Positions 17,385 to 26,331 of a stretch of 64,000 bases of DNA are shown one piece after another. The stretch is from Kiritimatiellaeota bacterium B1221 (GTDB lineage: Bacteria > Verrucomicrobiota > Kiritimatiellia > SS1-B-03-39 > UBA6053). The number at the start of each line of letters is the position of its first letter. Within the stretch, counting starts at the first letter, position 1. A model generated the notes under the pieces. It saw only the letters and a list, made by a program, of their open reading frames with translations. It was not told where the DNA came from and did no database searches. The stretch lies in contig JARHXX010000001.1 of NCBI GenBank assembly GCA_029269125.1, positions 280,090 through 344,089 of the forward strand, in the 5' to 3' direction. The translations under genes were made by a program, and so were the position numbers.

Positions 17385-19475
17385 ATGCCCAAAAAGTATA
17401 CCACTCATCTCTATGCCCAAAGCCTAGCCCCCTATCATAAATTGGGACCCGTCCTCAACGGCGATCAATGCCGCTTTACGCTGTGGTGCCGGGACGCGGA
17501 CACCCTGGATTTATACCTTTTCGAACATCCCACCGACCTGCGTCCCATACGGGAGATTCACTTAAATCCGGAAGAACACCGCTTCGGAGATTTATGGAGC
17601 GTGGAAGTCCCCGGGGTCAAAGCAGGCTGGAGCTACGTGTGGCGTCTTGACCGTCCCGAAAACACTTTTCCAAAGGATCAGTACATCCTGGATCCCTATG
17701 CCCCGGCAGTGGCGGGTCCCGCACAGTGGGGACAAAGTCTTATCCGCCAACCCGGCGACCCTCTGCACACGGGCAAAGCCTTTCCCAAAGGAGTCATCGT
17801 TGCCTCGGATTTTGACTGGGGCCATGACCGCCCCCCGAATATTCCCTGGGATAAAATGATAGTCTATGAAACCCATGTTCGCGGTTTCACCGCCGGTCCC
17901 GGAAGTGGTGTCGAGGTTCCGGGAACCTATGCGGGCTTCATCGAAAAAGTGCCTTACCTTAAAACCCTGGGTATCACTTCCGTGGAACTGCTGCCTGTGT
18001 ACGAATTTGATGAGATGGAATATTACCATCAAAACGATAACCGTTCCGGCCTCCGAAACTATTGGGGCTACAGCACCCAAAGTTTCTTTGCCCCCATGAG
18101 CCGTTTTGCCAAAGCGGGCAATCAGGGGCAACAGGTAGACGAATTCAAGTCTCTGGTTAAAGCCATTCATGCCCAGGGAATGGAGGTCATTTTGGATGTG
18201 GTCTATAACCACACCATGGAGGGCGGCACCAACGGCCCCAACGTCAGCTTTAAAATTCTCGGTCAGGAGGTCTACTATCAGATCGACACCCAAACCCAGG
18301 AACATAAAAACTACAGCGGTTGCGGCAACACCGTGAATTGCAATCACCCCGTGGTCATGCAACTGATTCTCGACAGCCTCCGTCACTGGGTGATGGAATA
18401 CCATATTGACGGCTTCCGTTTCGACCTCGCCTCCATTCTCTGCCGCGGACGTGACGGGGAAATGATGGCCCGGCCTCCCCTCATTGAAGCCATTGATGAA
18501 GATCCGATTCTCCGGGGCGTGAAAATGATTGCCGAAGCCTGGGATGCTGCAGGAGCGTACCAAGTCGGAAACTTCCCCTCTCCCCGCTGGGCAGAATGGA
18601 ATGGAAAATACCGGGATGAAATCCGCCGTTTCTGGTCGGGTGAACCCGGTAGACTTTCCAGTTTTGCCACCCGGGTGCTCGGAAGCGAAGACCTCTATTC
18701 CGGTGAACCTATGGGCGCGGCCAAGTCGGTAAATTTCATTTGTTGTCACGATGGGTTCACCCTCCGGGATTTAGTCAGTTACCGCGACAAACACAATGAC
18801 GCCAACCTCGAACAAAACCGCGACGGCGAAAAAAATAATCACAGCAACAATTGCGGATACGAAGGCGAAACCGCCGACCCCGAAATTCGCCAGCTTCGGC
18901 TGCAGATGCAAAAAAACTTTCTGGCAACCCTGCTCATCTCCAGAGGGATCCCCATGATTCCCGCCGGAGATGAAAGAGGACGCACCCAAAAAGGCAACAA
19001 CAATGCCTACTGTCAGGACAATGAACTCAGTTGGTTGGACTGGACCCTCGATGCCGACCGCAAAGAATTACTTTCCTTTTTCAAAAAGCTGATTCGCCTG
19101 CGCGAATGCATGCCCGCCCTGCACTTCAGTGGATTGGTTCATGATCAGGGACGCGAAACCGCCCATGCACGGGTTCGCTGGATCGGCCCCTCCAACCGGG
19201 ATCCGGATTGGGGGCGCGATCAGGCCGTCGGACTTCGCCTCAGCGGTAAAGCCGAACATCTGGGAATCAAAGAAGACAGTGAAGACATTCTGATCTTCTT
19301 TAACGCCTCCGCAAAACCTGCGAAATTTCATATCCCGGATACCGATAAATTTAAATGGAAGATGCGGGCATACACCACCCACAACCGGGTTCACCGCAGC
19401 AATTTAGGTACGGTCATGACCGCAAAACCCCAAAGCATGGTGGTCTTTAGCGCCAAGGCAAAAGTCCTCAGTTGA
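17385..19475 (+). CDS. glgX: Glycogen debranching enzyme / isoamylase (GlgX-like, GH13)
   Basis: 696 residues. An N-terminal CBM48-type domain (FTLWCRDADTLDLYLFE, PGVKAGWSYVWRLDRP) precedes a GH13 barrel. The four conserved GH13 regions are present: DVVYNHT; GFRFDLAS with the nucleophile Asp; MIAEAWDA with the acid/base Glu; and CCHDGFTL with the transition-state Asp. It hydrolyses alpha-1,6 branches of glycogen or limit dextrins. The sequence KGNNNAYCQDNELSWLDW is typical of the GlgX/TreX group. There is no signal peptide, so it acts in the cytoplasm. No Shine-Dalgarno is evident before the ATG. Other glycogen genes are not adjacent. Confidence 0.93.
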   Translation: MPKKYTTHLYAQSLAPYHKLGPVLNGDQCRFTLWCRDADTLDLYLFEHPTDLRPIREIHLNPEEHRFGDLWSVEVPGVKAGWSYVWRLDRPENTFPKDQYILDPYAPAVAGPAQWGQSLIRQPGDPLHTGKAFPKGVIVASDFDWGHDRPPNIPWDKMIVYETHVRGFTAGPGSGVEVPGTYAGFIEKVPYLKTLGITSVELLPVYEFDEMEYYHQNDNRSGLRNYWGYSTQSFFAPMSRFAKAGNQGQQVDEFKSLVKAIHAQGMEVILDVVYNHTMEGGTNGPNVSFKILGQEVYYQIDTQTQEHKNYSGCGNTVNCNHPVVMQLILDSLRHWVMEYHIDGFRFDLASILCRGRDGEMMARPPLIEAIDEDPILRGVKMIAEAWDAAGAYQVGNFPSPRWAEWNGKYRDEIRRFWSGEPGRLSSFATRVLGSEDLYSGEPMGAAKSVNFICCHDGFTLRDLVSYRDKHNDANLEQNRDGEKNNHSNNCGYEGETADPEIRQLRLQMQKNFLATLLISRGIPMIPAGDERGRTQKGNNNAYCQDNELSWLDWTLDADRKELLSFFKKLIRLRECMPALHFSGLVHDQGRETAHARVRWIGPSNRDPDWGRDQAVGLRLSGKAEHLGIKEDSEDILIFFNASAKPAKFHIPDTDKFKWKMRAYTTHNRVHRSNLGTVMTAKPQSMVVFSAKAKVLS

Positions 19476-19530
19476 AATCCCCACAACATCGGTTATCTTG
19501 CCTGCAAAGAAACCTATGGAGTATTAAAAT

Positions 19531-20232
19531 ATGATATTTGATCCCGTTTATTTTATTTTTGTCATGCCGGCATTTCTGCTGTCGATGTATGCCTCTTTTC
19601 TCACCAAATCACGGTTCAATAAATATGCAAAAGTTGCCGCATCTTCCGGCCTCACCGGCGCACAGGCCGCGTATCAAATGCTGAGAAAAGAGAACCTCAA
19701 TGATGTTGCCATTGAGCGCGTTCAAGGATTTTTAAGTGATCACTACGATCCGCGGGCCAGAGTATTGCGCCTCAGTCCCCAGGTTCATGATGGCAAAAGC
19801 CTTTCCGCTGTAGGCGTCGCCTGTCACGAAGCCGGACATGCCCTGCAGCATGCCACAGGATACAAACCCCTCGGCCTGCGGTCCACGTTGGTTCCCGCGA
19901 CCACTTTTACCAGTAAATTAAGCATGCCCCTGCTAATGGTCGGCGCCTTTATGAGCGCCGCCCCCGCAGGTCAGAGCCTGATGATCATCGGCGCCTTGCT
20001 TTTGAGCGTCTCCGTCCTTTTCACCTTGGTCACCCTTCCCGTCGAATGGGATGCCAGTGCGCGTGCCAAAAAAGTGTTAGTGAGAGACGGGATTGTCAGC
20101 CCCGCCCAGGAAGCGGATGCGGCCGCCGTTTTGAACGCCGCCTTCCTCACCTATTTGGCTGCTGCCATCTCCGCAGTCATGACCCTGCTCTACTGGTTGT
20201 ATCGTTCCGGCCTGATTGGCGGCAGACGTTAA
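19531..20232 (+). CDS. YugP-like zinc metallopeptidase (membrane)
   Basis: 233 residues. It has an N-terminal membrane helix (VYFIFVMPAFLLSMYASFL), the zinc motif HEAGH at residues 99-103 inside VGVACHEAGHALQHATGY, then two hydrophobic segments around residues 135-170 and a final one near the C-terminus. This is the layout of the YugP/DUF2268-like neutral zinc peptidases. Conserved stretches include TGAQAAYQML and LPVEWDASARAKKVL. Substrates are unknown for the family. The ATG has a GGAG site about 9 nt upstream. The stop overlaps by 4 nt the stop of the convergent PDZ gene. Confidence 0.88.
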   Translation: MIFDPVYFIFVMPAFLLSMYASFLTKSRFNKYAKVAASSGLTGAQAAYQMLRKENLNDVAIERVQGFLSDHYDPRARVLRLSPQVHDGKSLSAVGVACHEAGHALQHATGYKPLGLRSTLVPATTFTSKLSMPLLMVGAFMSAAPAGQSLMIIGALLLSVSVLFTLVTLPVEWDASARAKKVLVRDGIVSPAQEADAAAVLNAAFLTYLAAAISAVMTLLYWLYRSGLIGGRR

Positions 20233-20927
20233 TCCATCCGGAAATCGCCCACCGGCTCATCAACCGCATTCCCTCCGGCCGGACGTAAGGCCTGAAGCCA
20301 GGCCTCTATTTTAGCCTCCTCTTCTGCGATGCGACGACGCCAGTTGTGCGGCAAGTCTTTCTTTACCGCTAAAATCACATCGACATAAAATTCTTTGTTT
20401 TGCCGCAGCACCCTTAAACGCAGCGGATTTAAAGGAATCTGTCGCTGTACTTGCAATGCAAACGCGGTCGAATCCTCATAATCAGAAACCAAAGTCCCAT
20501 CCACCTCGAGTAAATGGTCACCCGTTCTAAGCCCTGCCTGCTCCGCAGGAGATCCCTGAACCACATTTTGCAAACGGATCGCCGCCCGGCCGTCCGGCAG
20601 GAAACTTAATTCAAAATTCACACCTAAAAAGGCTTTGGGTTGATAAAACAAGACCTCTCCACCAAGGCGTCTTAAGATCTTTTCCAATTGAAATTCGACC
20701 TCCAAATCCAATGGTTCCGCATAGTTCTCCGCAAGCACAGTAAGAAGGTGCCGGGGGAATCGGGCCGACCAGGCCTCCAATTGACTCAACGCATTTGACC
20801 GTTCTTCGTACGCTTCGGAACCGAGCAGGTGCACCACCTGTCGGATCTGGATGGGTCCAGGCAGCACCTGTTCTCCTGCCCACAATCCACTTAAAATAAA
20901 TGCAGAGAAGAGCCAGAGAGCTCTCAC
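20229..20927 (-). CDS. Exported PDZ-domain protein coupled to ftsZ
   Basis: 232 residues. It has a signal peptide (MRALWLFSAFILSGLWAGE), a helical region of about 80 residues that looks like a single HEAT-type unit (LLGSEAYEERSNALSQLEAW), and a PDZ domain at roughly 103-190 with FLGVNFEL, GSPAEQAGLRTGDHLLEVDG and NPLRLRVLR. No protease domain is attached, so it is more likely a binding or scaffold protein in the periplasm. Its ATG overlaps the ftsZ stop by 4 nt (ATGA), so its translation is coupled to ftsZ. A role in division or envelope constriction is suggested by position only. Confidence 0.75.
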   Translation of the reverse strand: MRALWLFSAFILSGLWAGEQVLPGPIQIRQVVHLLGSEAYEERSNALSQLEAWSARFPRHLLTVLAENYAEPLDLEVEFQLEKILRRLGGEVLFYQPKAFLGVNFELSFLPDGRAAIRLQNVVQGSPAEQAGLRTGDHLLEVDGTLVSDYEDSTAFALQVQRQIPLNPLRLRVLRQNKEFYVDVILAVKKDLPHNWRRRIAEEEAKIEAWLQALRPAGGNAVDEPVGDFRMD

Positions 20928-22144
20928 GAGGAAAGGTCCTTATGAAAACTCAAGCGCAGGCCCTTGCGGATAAATGTCGGGGTATCCAAATCCGCACCTT
21001 CAACAATGGTGGGGGCGATGCCTTTAAACCGCCCTTTGGTCTTGGCGTGCGAAGGTAATTTGATTTCGCTTTGGACCATTTTCCCTTTTTCATCCACTTT
21101 CGATTTGTCAGACGGAACCGGGTCTCCTCCCTCCAGCTCTTCTTCAACCTCTTCAACTGACACCGCCTTGACCTTCCATTGCTCTGCCGCCATCACCACC
21201 AAAGCCAAATGCTGCCCGAAGCGCTCATCCTGCGCCACACCAATCTTTAAATCCGCATCTGACCGCAATACCCGTCGGATTTCAAAGCTGATGCGTTCCA
21301 AATCCTGAACCGGGGTATGCGGACCACAAAGCATTCCCACCACCACGCCCCCGCTATGGGCCAACAAACTTCCCCGGTCAATCAACGGATGCGTAAACAG
21401 CTGGTCCAGCAGACTTGTAATCCGATTTTCACCTTCTGCCGAAACCGCCACCAATCGGCAATACCCGTCGGCCTGTTTTAACGTTTGCACCAAATCCTGA
21501 AGCGTGAGCGGAATCAACCATCCCGAACGCAGCAACACCGCCACCCCCCCTAACGCCCGGCCTATCTCCATTCCGCAACGTTTCAGCAACCTCGCCAGCA
21601 ACATACTGGCATCTTCATTCACTTTTAAACTCTCCAGCGGAAAAAGCATGACCGCATCACAAGCTTCACGGTAATGCCCCAAAGCCGTCTCAGCCAGATT
21701 CCGGCGGCTTCCGCCTTCCGCCTCTAAAGGTTGCACCAACCCGGCGATCACCAACAGACCCGCTTCGCGCGCACGGTCAGCCAGTTGCGCACCCAGCCCT
21801 CCACCGGTTCCGCCCCCCAGACCCGCAACCAGAATCACGACTTTGTAACCCTGAAACAACGAAAACAACTGATCTTCCCCCTCCTCCAAACAACGCTGGG
21901 CCAATTCCACATTTCCCCCGGTCCCCATGCCGTTGGTAAGCGTTTCCCCTAACAGAATTTTCCGCTCAAAAGAGAGTTCATTTAAACTCGCAGCATCGGT
22001 ATCCACCGCCACATACGACAACTCCGGCACCCGCTTGGGCAAATGGGAAATCAGCTTTCCTCCGGCATTCCCCAAAGCCAAAAATAAAATAGGCAATGGA
22101 TCCCGAATCGTCTCTTCGTTGGTGCTAAGTAAAGGTGTGGTCAT
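20924..22144 (-). CDS. ftsZ: Divergent FtsZ with altered T7 loop
   Basis: 406 residues, a tubulin-like GTPase of the division ring. The tubulin signature is GGGTGGG at 110-116 (usually GGGTG[S/A/T]G), the first loop is LALGNAGGKL, and GTGGNVELAQ corresponds to the GAGANPE loop. The C-terminus (residues 386-400, LDTPTFIRKGLRLSF) matches the conserved FtsZ tail peptide that binds FtsA. The T7 synergy loop, which in typical FtsZ reads NxDxxD and completes the neighbour's active site, reads LIPLTLQDL at 210-218. The Asn is replaced by Pro212 and the first Asp by Thr214; only the last Asp (D217) is kept. The order ddl-ftsQ-ftsA-ftsZ and the 4-nt overlaps support the identity. GTPase activity may be weak or changed. 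Confidence 0.9.
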   Translation of the reverse strand: MTTPLLSTNEETIRDPLPILFLALGNAGGKLISHLPKRVPELSYVAVDTDAASLNELSFERKILLGETLTNGMGTGGNVELAQRCLEEGEDQLFSLFQGYKVVILVAGLGGGTGGGLGAQLADRAREAGLLVIAGLVQPLEAEGGSRRNLAETALGHYREACDAVMLFPLESLKVNEDASMLLARLLKRCGMEIGRALGGVAVLLRSGWLIPLTLQDLVQTLKQADGYCRLVAVSAEGENRITSLLDQLFTHPLIDRGSLLAHSGGVVVGMLCGPHTPVQDLERISFEIRRVLRSDADLKIGVAQDERFGQHLALVVMAAEQWKVKAVSVEEVEEELEGGDPVPSDKSKVDEKGKMVQSEIKLPSHAKTKGRFKGIAPTIVEGADLDTPTFIRKGLRLSFHKDLSS

Positions 22145-23346
22145 GGCTTCCCGAACATTTTGCGAAGTAAATTACCCAAACGGGGTCCCCGGTCCGCCAT
22201 ATTGCCGTAGCGAACCCCGTATTTCAACATGCCCACGGTGGACGCAAATTCCGGACTTTCGGAAGGCAGCGCCAAACCGCTGATCTCTCTGGGATAGCCG
22301 ATATGGCAAGGCAGCTGAAACACCCGGGTTGCCAAATCCTGAACCCGGGTCATTTTCGCGCCCCCACCCGTGAGAATCACCCCTGCCCCGAAATTCTTCT
22401 TCTTCACTTCCTTATCCACCTGCGCTTTGATCAACTCGAAGACCTCCTCCATGCGGGCATGAATAATGGTATTCACATCCCGGGAAAGCACTTCCTGCGC
22501 TCTGAAACCGGTTTCAGGGGGAATAGGAATCCGCCGGCCCCGCGAACTGAGATCCACCATCGCCGCCCCGTATTTCACCTTCAGTCTTTCCGATTGGGTG
22601 GTCGAAAGATTTAAGCCCATTGCCAAATCATTGGTCACGTGATCCCCTCCCACGCCCAAGGACCCGGCCAACGAAATTTCATTGTCCGAATAAACCACAT
22701 AATCCGAAGTGCCCGCACCCAAATCAATCAGAATCGCCCCCACCTCTTTTTGCTGGGGAGTCAGTACCGACAGTCCACAGCACAAACCGGCAAAAGCCAC
22801 TTCGGTTACTTCCAAAGCGGCCTCTTCCGCCAAACGGTACAAGTTGCGCAAACGGTTACTTTGACAATAGAGAATCAACATTTCCAACGATAGCCGGGAG
22901 GCCTCCATCCCGTCAGGATTCAGCACCCCACGGGTTTCATCCCCAATATAATATTTCCGGGTGATGCTGTGCAGAATCTCGTGATCGTGCGGCAAGCTCA
23001 CCGCCCGCGCGGTTTCCACCACCTCTTCCCGCTCGTCTGCAGTAATCACCTGATCCATCGAAAGCACATTCACACTCCCCCGATTGATGATCTGCTTGAT
23101 ATGGTCCCCACTGAACACCATGAAAATTTCCTGAATCGCCACCTGGGCATTTTCTTCCGCTTCCAACAGCGCTTTCTTTACACAGATTTTGGCATTTTCA
23201 AAATCGACCAATTCACTTTTGCGGACCCCGCTGGAGGGATAACGCCCCACCCCGGTGATCATCAGCAAACCATCTTCACGCGGCTCCGCCACCACTACTC
23301 TGACTTCAGAGGTCCCCACTTCAAGTACTGCAATTGGATTTCCCAT
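22141..23346 (-). CDS. ftsA: FtsA: actin-like division protein
   Basis: 401 residues, an actin-fold ATPase that anchors FtsZ to the membrane. Actin-family phosphate and adenosine motifs are visible: AVLEVGTSEVRVVVAE, GAILIDLGAGTSDYVVY and AGVILTGGGAKM. The inserted 1C domain lies around residues 80-170. The C-terminus ends GPRLGNLLRKMFGKP, an amphipathic helix that can serve as membrane anchor. I start at 23346 (MGNPIAVLEVG), which has a GGAG site 7 nt upstream and follows the ftsQ stop by 2 nt. Its stop overlaps the ftsZ start by 4 nt. Confidence 0.93.
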   Translation of the reverse strand: MGNPIAVLEVGTSEVRVVVAEPREDGLLMITGVGRYPSSGVRKSELVDFENAKICVKKALLEAEENAQVAIQEIFMVFSGDHIKQIINRGSVNVLSMDQVITADEREEVVETARAVSLPHDHEILHSITRKYYIGDETRGVLNPDGMEASRLSLEMLILYCQSNRLRNLYRLAEEAALEVTEVAFAGLCCGLSVLTPQQKEVGAILIDLGAGTSDYVVYSDNEISLAGSLGVGGDHVTNDLAMGLNLSTTQSERLKVKYGAAMVDLSSRGRRIPIPPETGFRAQEVLSRDVNTIIHARMEEVFELIKAQVDKEVKKKNFGAGVILTGGGAKMTRVQDLATRVFQLPCHIGYPREISGLALPSESPEFASTVGMLKYGVRYGNMADRGPRLGNLLRKMFGKP

Positions 23347-23348
23347 AC

Positions 23349-24206
23349 TTACTCCGGTGCCGCAATACGGTTTGGACCTTCCGGACACATGTCCAAACTC
23401 ATTTGATCCAGATTTTCATTATGAATTTTATACAGGATCCGCGAGGATTCCATAATAAGTTTGTCGATATCTCCATCTCTCGGAAATTTAATCTGAAAGC
23501 CATCCTTGAGACGGAAATCCAGAAAGTCCGTATGCCCCACATTCACCACGTGGACCGGCAACAAATCACGGATTTTGCCCGGCATGTCCCGCAACGCAAT
23601 TAAATAAGGGATGGCCGGACCCGCCTTACCTTTCGAAACATCATCGCCAATGCCGACATTCACATTTGCGCCCCGTATCATGGGAAGATGCTTAAATTCA
23701 AAATCCTTTTTTAAAATGATCCCCTCCTCATCGAACAACCAATTCATGCCCCCTTCGACCTGCCCCATTCGTCCAATCGGCACCCGCTCATTTACCGCCA
23801 CAATTAAGGTGTCCGGCAGTTTACGCTTCACCACGGCCTTTCGAACGATCGCATGCTTTTCCAAGCGGGACCGAATCTCATTCAGATCCAGATCATAGGA
23901 GTTATCCCCCACCGTGGCGCCTCCCCACCCCAAAATGATGGCAGGCGTTAAGAGGCCCCCGTCAGACCGGGTCTCAATTTGCTCCAAGGTAAATCGATCG
24001 TTCTCAGTAAACAGGACTTCCCCCATCCACGTCATAAACAACAAAACACCCCAACCCAGCATCAGCAGACACAGGCCTCCGAACAACAAAACCGCCCCTG
24101 CCGGCAAACCGACCGGAGAAGATTTCTGTGTACTGTTCACTTGCAGCACACTGGTTCGGCGCGTTTTGGGGCGTTTCTTTTTAGAGGTGGCTTTTTTGGA
24201 CGGCAT
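23349..24206 (-). CDS. ftsQ: FtsQ-like POTRA division protein
   Basis: 285 residues. A Lys/Arg-rich cytoplasmic tail (first 35 residues) and one membrane helix (AVLLFGGLCLLMLGWGVLLF) are followed by a POTRA-like region (NEIRSRLEKHAIVRKAVVKR) and a FtsQ/DivIB-type beta domain (GMNWLFDEEGIILKKDFEF). FtsQ is a bitopic divisome protein that links early and late division proteins in the periplasm. The sequence is weakly conserved, as is usual for FtsQ, but gene order (ddl before, ftsA after) makes the call safe. A GGAGG site overlaps the end of ddl, about 13 nt before the ATG. Confidence 0.87.
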   Translation of the reverse strand: MPSKKATSKKKRPKTRRTSVLQVNSTQKSSPVGLPAGAVLLFGGLCLLMLGWGVLLFMTWMGEVLFTENDRFTLEQIETRSDGGLLTPAIILGWGGATVGDNSYDLDLNEIRSRLEKHAIVRKAVVKRKLPDTLIVAVNERVPIGRMGQVEGGMNWLFDEEGIILKKDFEFKHLPMIRGANVNVGIGDDVSKGKAGPAIPYLIALRDMPGKIRDLLPVHVVNVGHTDFLDFRLKDGFQIKFPRDGDIDKLIMESSRILYKIHNENLDQMSLDMCPEGPNRIAAPE

Positions 24207-24211
24207 AAGCG

Positions 24212-25111
24212 CTACACTACCTCCGCCTGATCAAGAATGCGAACACAGAGCGTCTGAAAATCAATCCCGACCGCCGCCGCCGCTTTGGGCAAAAGACTGG
24301 TGGCCGTAAACCCGGGAATGGTGTTTAACTCCAACACAAAAGGGTTCCCTGCCGGATCCACCCGGAAATCAACCCGTCCCATATGACGTCCGCCCAAAGT
24401 TTTATACGCTTTTAATGCCATGGACTGCAGCTTTTCCGTTTGCGCCGCATCATACGGGGCCGGACAAAGATATTGTGTGTCATTTCTCAAATATTTGGCC
24501 TCGTAATCATAATTCCCGCTTTGAGGCACAATTTGGATCACAGGTAAAACCCGGTCTCCCAGAAATCCCACCGTGCACTCCGTCCCATCCACAAATTTTT
24601 CCGCCAAAATACGCGGATCAAATTTTCGTACCGCCTCCAATGCGCCGGGCACATCCTCTTGAGCAAAGACGATTTCCAATCCGATACTGGATCCCTGACG
24701 CGGCGCTTTTAACACCAGCGGTGCTTCAAAATTCACTTTCCCGCCGGGTTCAATCATCTCCCAGTCCGCCATAGGCACATCTGCAACTTGAAGCAGCGCG
24801 TGGGTAATCTCTTTGTCCAGGCTCCGGGGCATTTCCCAACTCCGGGAGCCCACATACGGGATGCCCAACTCTTCCAAGCGATGCTGAACCAACCCATCTT
24901 CTCCCATTTCCCCGTGTAAAACCGGAAAAACCGCCTCGACCCCTTCCGGAAGCTTAAATCCCAAATCCTGAACATCCAATTCACTGACCGATACCCCTGC
25001 AGCCCGCAAGGCCTCAGCCACCGCGGTACCCGAGCGAAGTGAAACCTCCCGTTCACTTCCCGAGCCCCCTTTCAGCACCGCAACATGTGAAAACTTACAT
25101 GCCACCATCAT
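24212..25111 (-). CDS. ddl: D-alanine--D-alanine ligase
   Basis: 299 residues, an ATP-grasp enzyme that makes the D-Ala-D-Ala end of peptidoglycan precursors. Recognised stretches are VAVLKGGSGSEREVSLRSG at the N-terminus, FPVLHGEMGEDGLVQ, LKAPRQGSSIGL in the ATP-binding region, MGRVDFRVD, and the metal-binding FVLELNTIPGFT near the end. All key positions appear present. It is the first gene of the reduced ddl-ftsQ-ftsA-ftsZ cluster. Unlike classic dcw clusters, no mur genes (murB, murC, murG) precede it here. Two tandem ATGs (25111, 25108) are possible starts, behind a GGTGA site. The 287 bp upstream is a divergent promoter region with a C10 tract at 25281-25290. Confidence 0.95.
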   Translation of the reverse strand: MMVACKFSHVAVLKGGSGSEREVSLRSGTAVAEALRAAGVSVSELDVQDLGFKLPEGVEAVFPVLHGEMGEDGLVQHRLEELGIPYVGSRSWEMPRSLDKEITHALLQVADVPMADWEMIEPGGKVNFEAPLVLKAPRQGSSIGLEIVFAQEDVPGALEAVRKFDPRILAEKFVDGTECTVGFLGDRVLPVIQIVPQSGNYDYEAKYLRNDTQYLCPAPYDAAQTEKLQSMALKAYKTLGGRHMGRVDFRVDPAGNPFVLELNTIPGFTATSLLPKAAAAVGIDFQTLCVRILDQAEVV

Positions 25112-25398
25112 TTCACCGAATTAAATATTTTACGCATGCCCCTGCATTACCCTATCGAATGACCCCGAATCAATTCAGAATTGGGATTTATGATACGGAT
25201 TCAGTCGATAAAATTTCCGACAGCCTCCCCAGCCATTTCCCATGGCCCACAACCCACAAAAAAATTCAAAAACACGGGATCCCCCCCCCCTGTTTCATCC
25301 TGTTCCCCGGTGAAACACTTTTGTAGCAAGCATACCCAATCTGAATGATAGCGTGAAGAATGCATTGATTCTTATGGGGAATGAAGTAAAAACCGCGC

Positions 25399-26322
25399 AT
25401 GAACCTGCTGAAATTCATCCAACCGGAATGCATCCTCACTGGCGTTAAGGCAAGCGGAGTGGAAGACCTGCTGGAACAGCAAGCAGCCACCATTCACGCC
25501 CAACTCCCGGAACAAATTTGCACCGAAACCTCTTTGGATGATCTGGTGGCCCGATTACTGGAGCGGGAAGAAAAACAAAGCACCGGTCTGGGAAATGGTA
25601 TTTTGGTCCCTCATGCCCGGGTAAACGATTTCAGTCAACTCGGACTTTCCATTGCGGTACTGGAAGAGCCCATGAGCTATAAATGTCTGGACGACAAACC
25701 GATTCAGCTCTCCTGCATGGTGATTGCCCCGGCCGAAACCCCCAATATTGTGATCAAAATTTGGTCCACCTTGGCCCGGCTGCTTAATGATCCCGCCGTA
25801 CATGAATATTTTCTGAATGCGAAAGATCCCGAAACCATATTTAATTATCTCAAATCACACGACCTGAATTTAAAGCTCAGCGTCACCGCTTCGGATATTA
25901 TGGTGAAACCCCGGGCGACCTTGACCATGGACACCTCCATTCAGGACACCACTCATTTAATGTACAAACATAAAGAAGCCACTTTAGCCGTGCTGGATGA
26001 AAAAGGCGTCTTCCTCGGACAAGTCACTGCTGATAATGTTTTTCATTACGGAATGCCGGAATTCTTCACCCAATTGCAGAGTGTGTCCTTTGTACGGAAT
26101 TTTAATCCCCTGGACAAATATTTCCAAAATGAGGGGGACATGACCGCGACCGCACTTTTGGATAAAGATGCCCCCACGCTGCCGACCACAGCCACGCTGA
26201 TTGAAGTCATTTTCCAGCTCTCCGTTAAAAAACATCTCAAAGTCTTTGTCACCGACCCCAAAGGGAAACTGGTGGGAATCATCGACCGTCTCGCCGTTCT
26301 AGATCGAGCCATCAATTTTTAG
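25399..26322 (+). CDS. PTS EIIA-like domain fused to CBS domains
   Basis: 307 residues. Residues 1-150 form a PTS IIA type-2 (fructose/mannitol/Ntr) domain with the phosphorylatable histidine H72 in GNGILVPHARV. Residues about 160-307 form a pair of CBS-like motifs (ASDIMVKPRATLTMDTSI, LAVLDEKGVFLGQVTADNVF and FVTDPKGKLVGIIDRLAVLD), which usually bind adenine nucleotides. No sugar permease is attached. The next gene, 9 nt away on the same strand, is an SLC13-like permease, so the protein probably senses phosphorylation and energy state to control that transporter. Similar pairs are known in planctomycetes and verrucomicrobia, mostly uncharacterised. Confidence 0.85.
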   Translation: MNLLKFIQPECILTGVKASGVEDLLEQQAATIHAQLPEQICTETSLDDLVARLLEREEKQSTGLGNGILVPHARVNDFSQLGLSIAVLEEPMSYKCLDDKPIQLSCMVIAPAETPNIVIKIWSTLARLLNDPAVHEYFLNAKDPETIFNYLKSHDLNLKLSVTASDIMVKPRATLTMDTSIQDTTHLMYKHKEATLAVLDEKGVFLGQVTADNVFHYGMPEFFTQLQSVSFVRNFNPLDKYFQNEGDMTATALLDKDAPTLPTTATLIEVIFQLSVKKHLKVFVTDPKGKLVGIIDRLAVLDRAINF

Positions 26323-26331
26323 AAGCGCCTT

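Noticed and set aside
17592..18749. 385-codon open frame antisense to glgX
   Set aside because: Lies completely inside glgX, whose GH13 motifs are intact; low-information translation.
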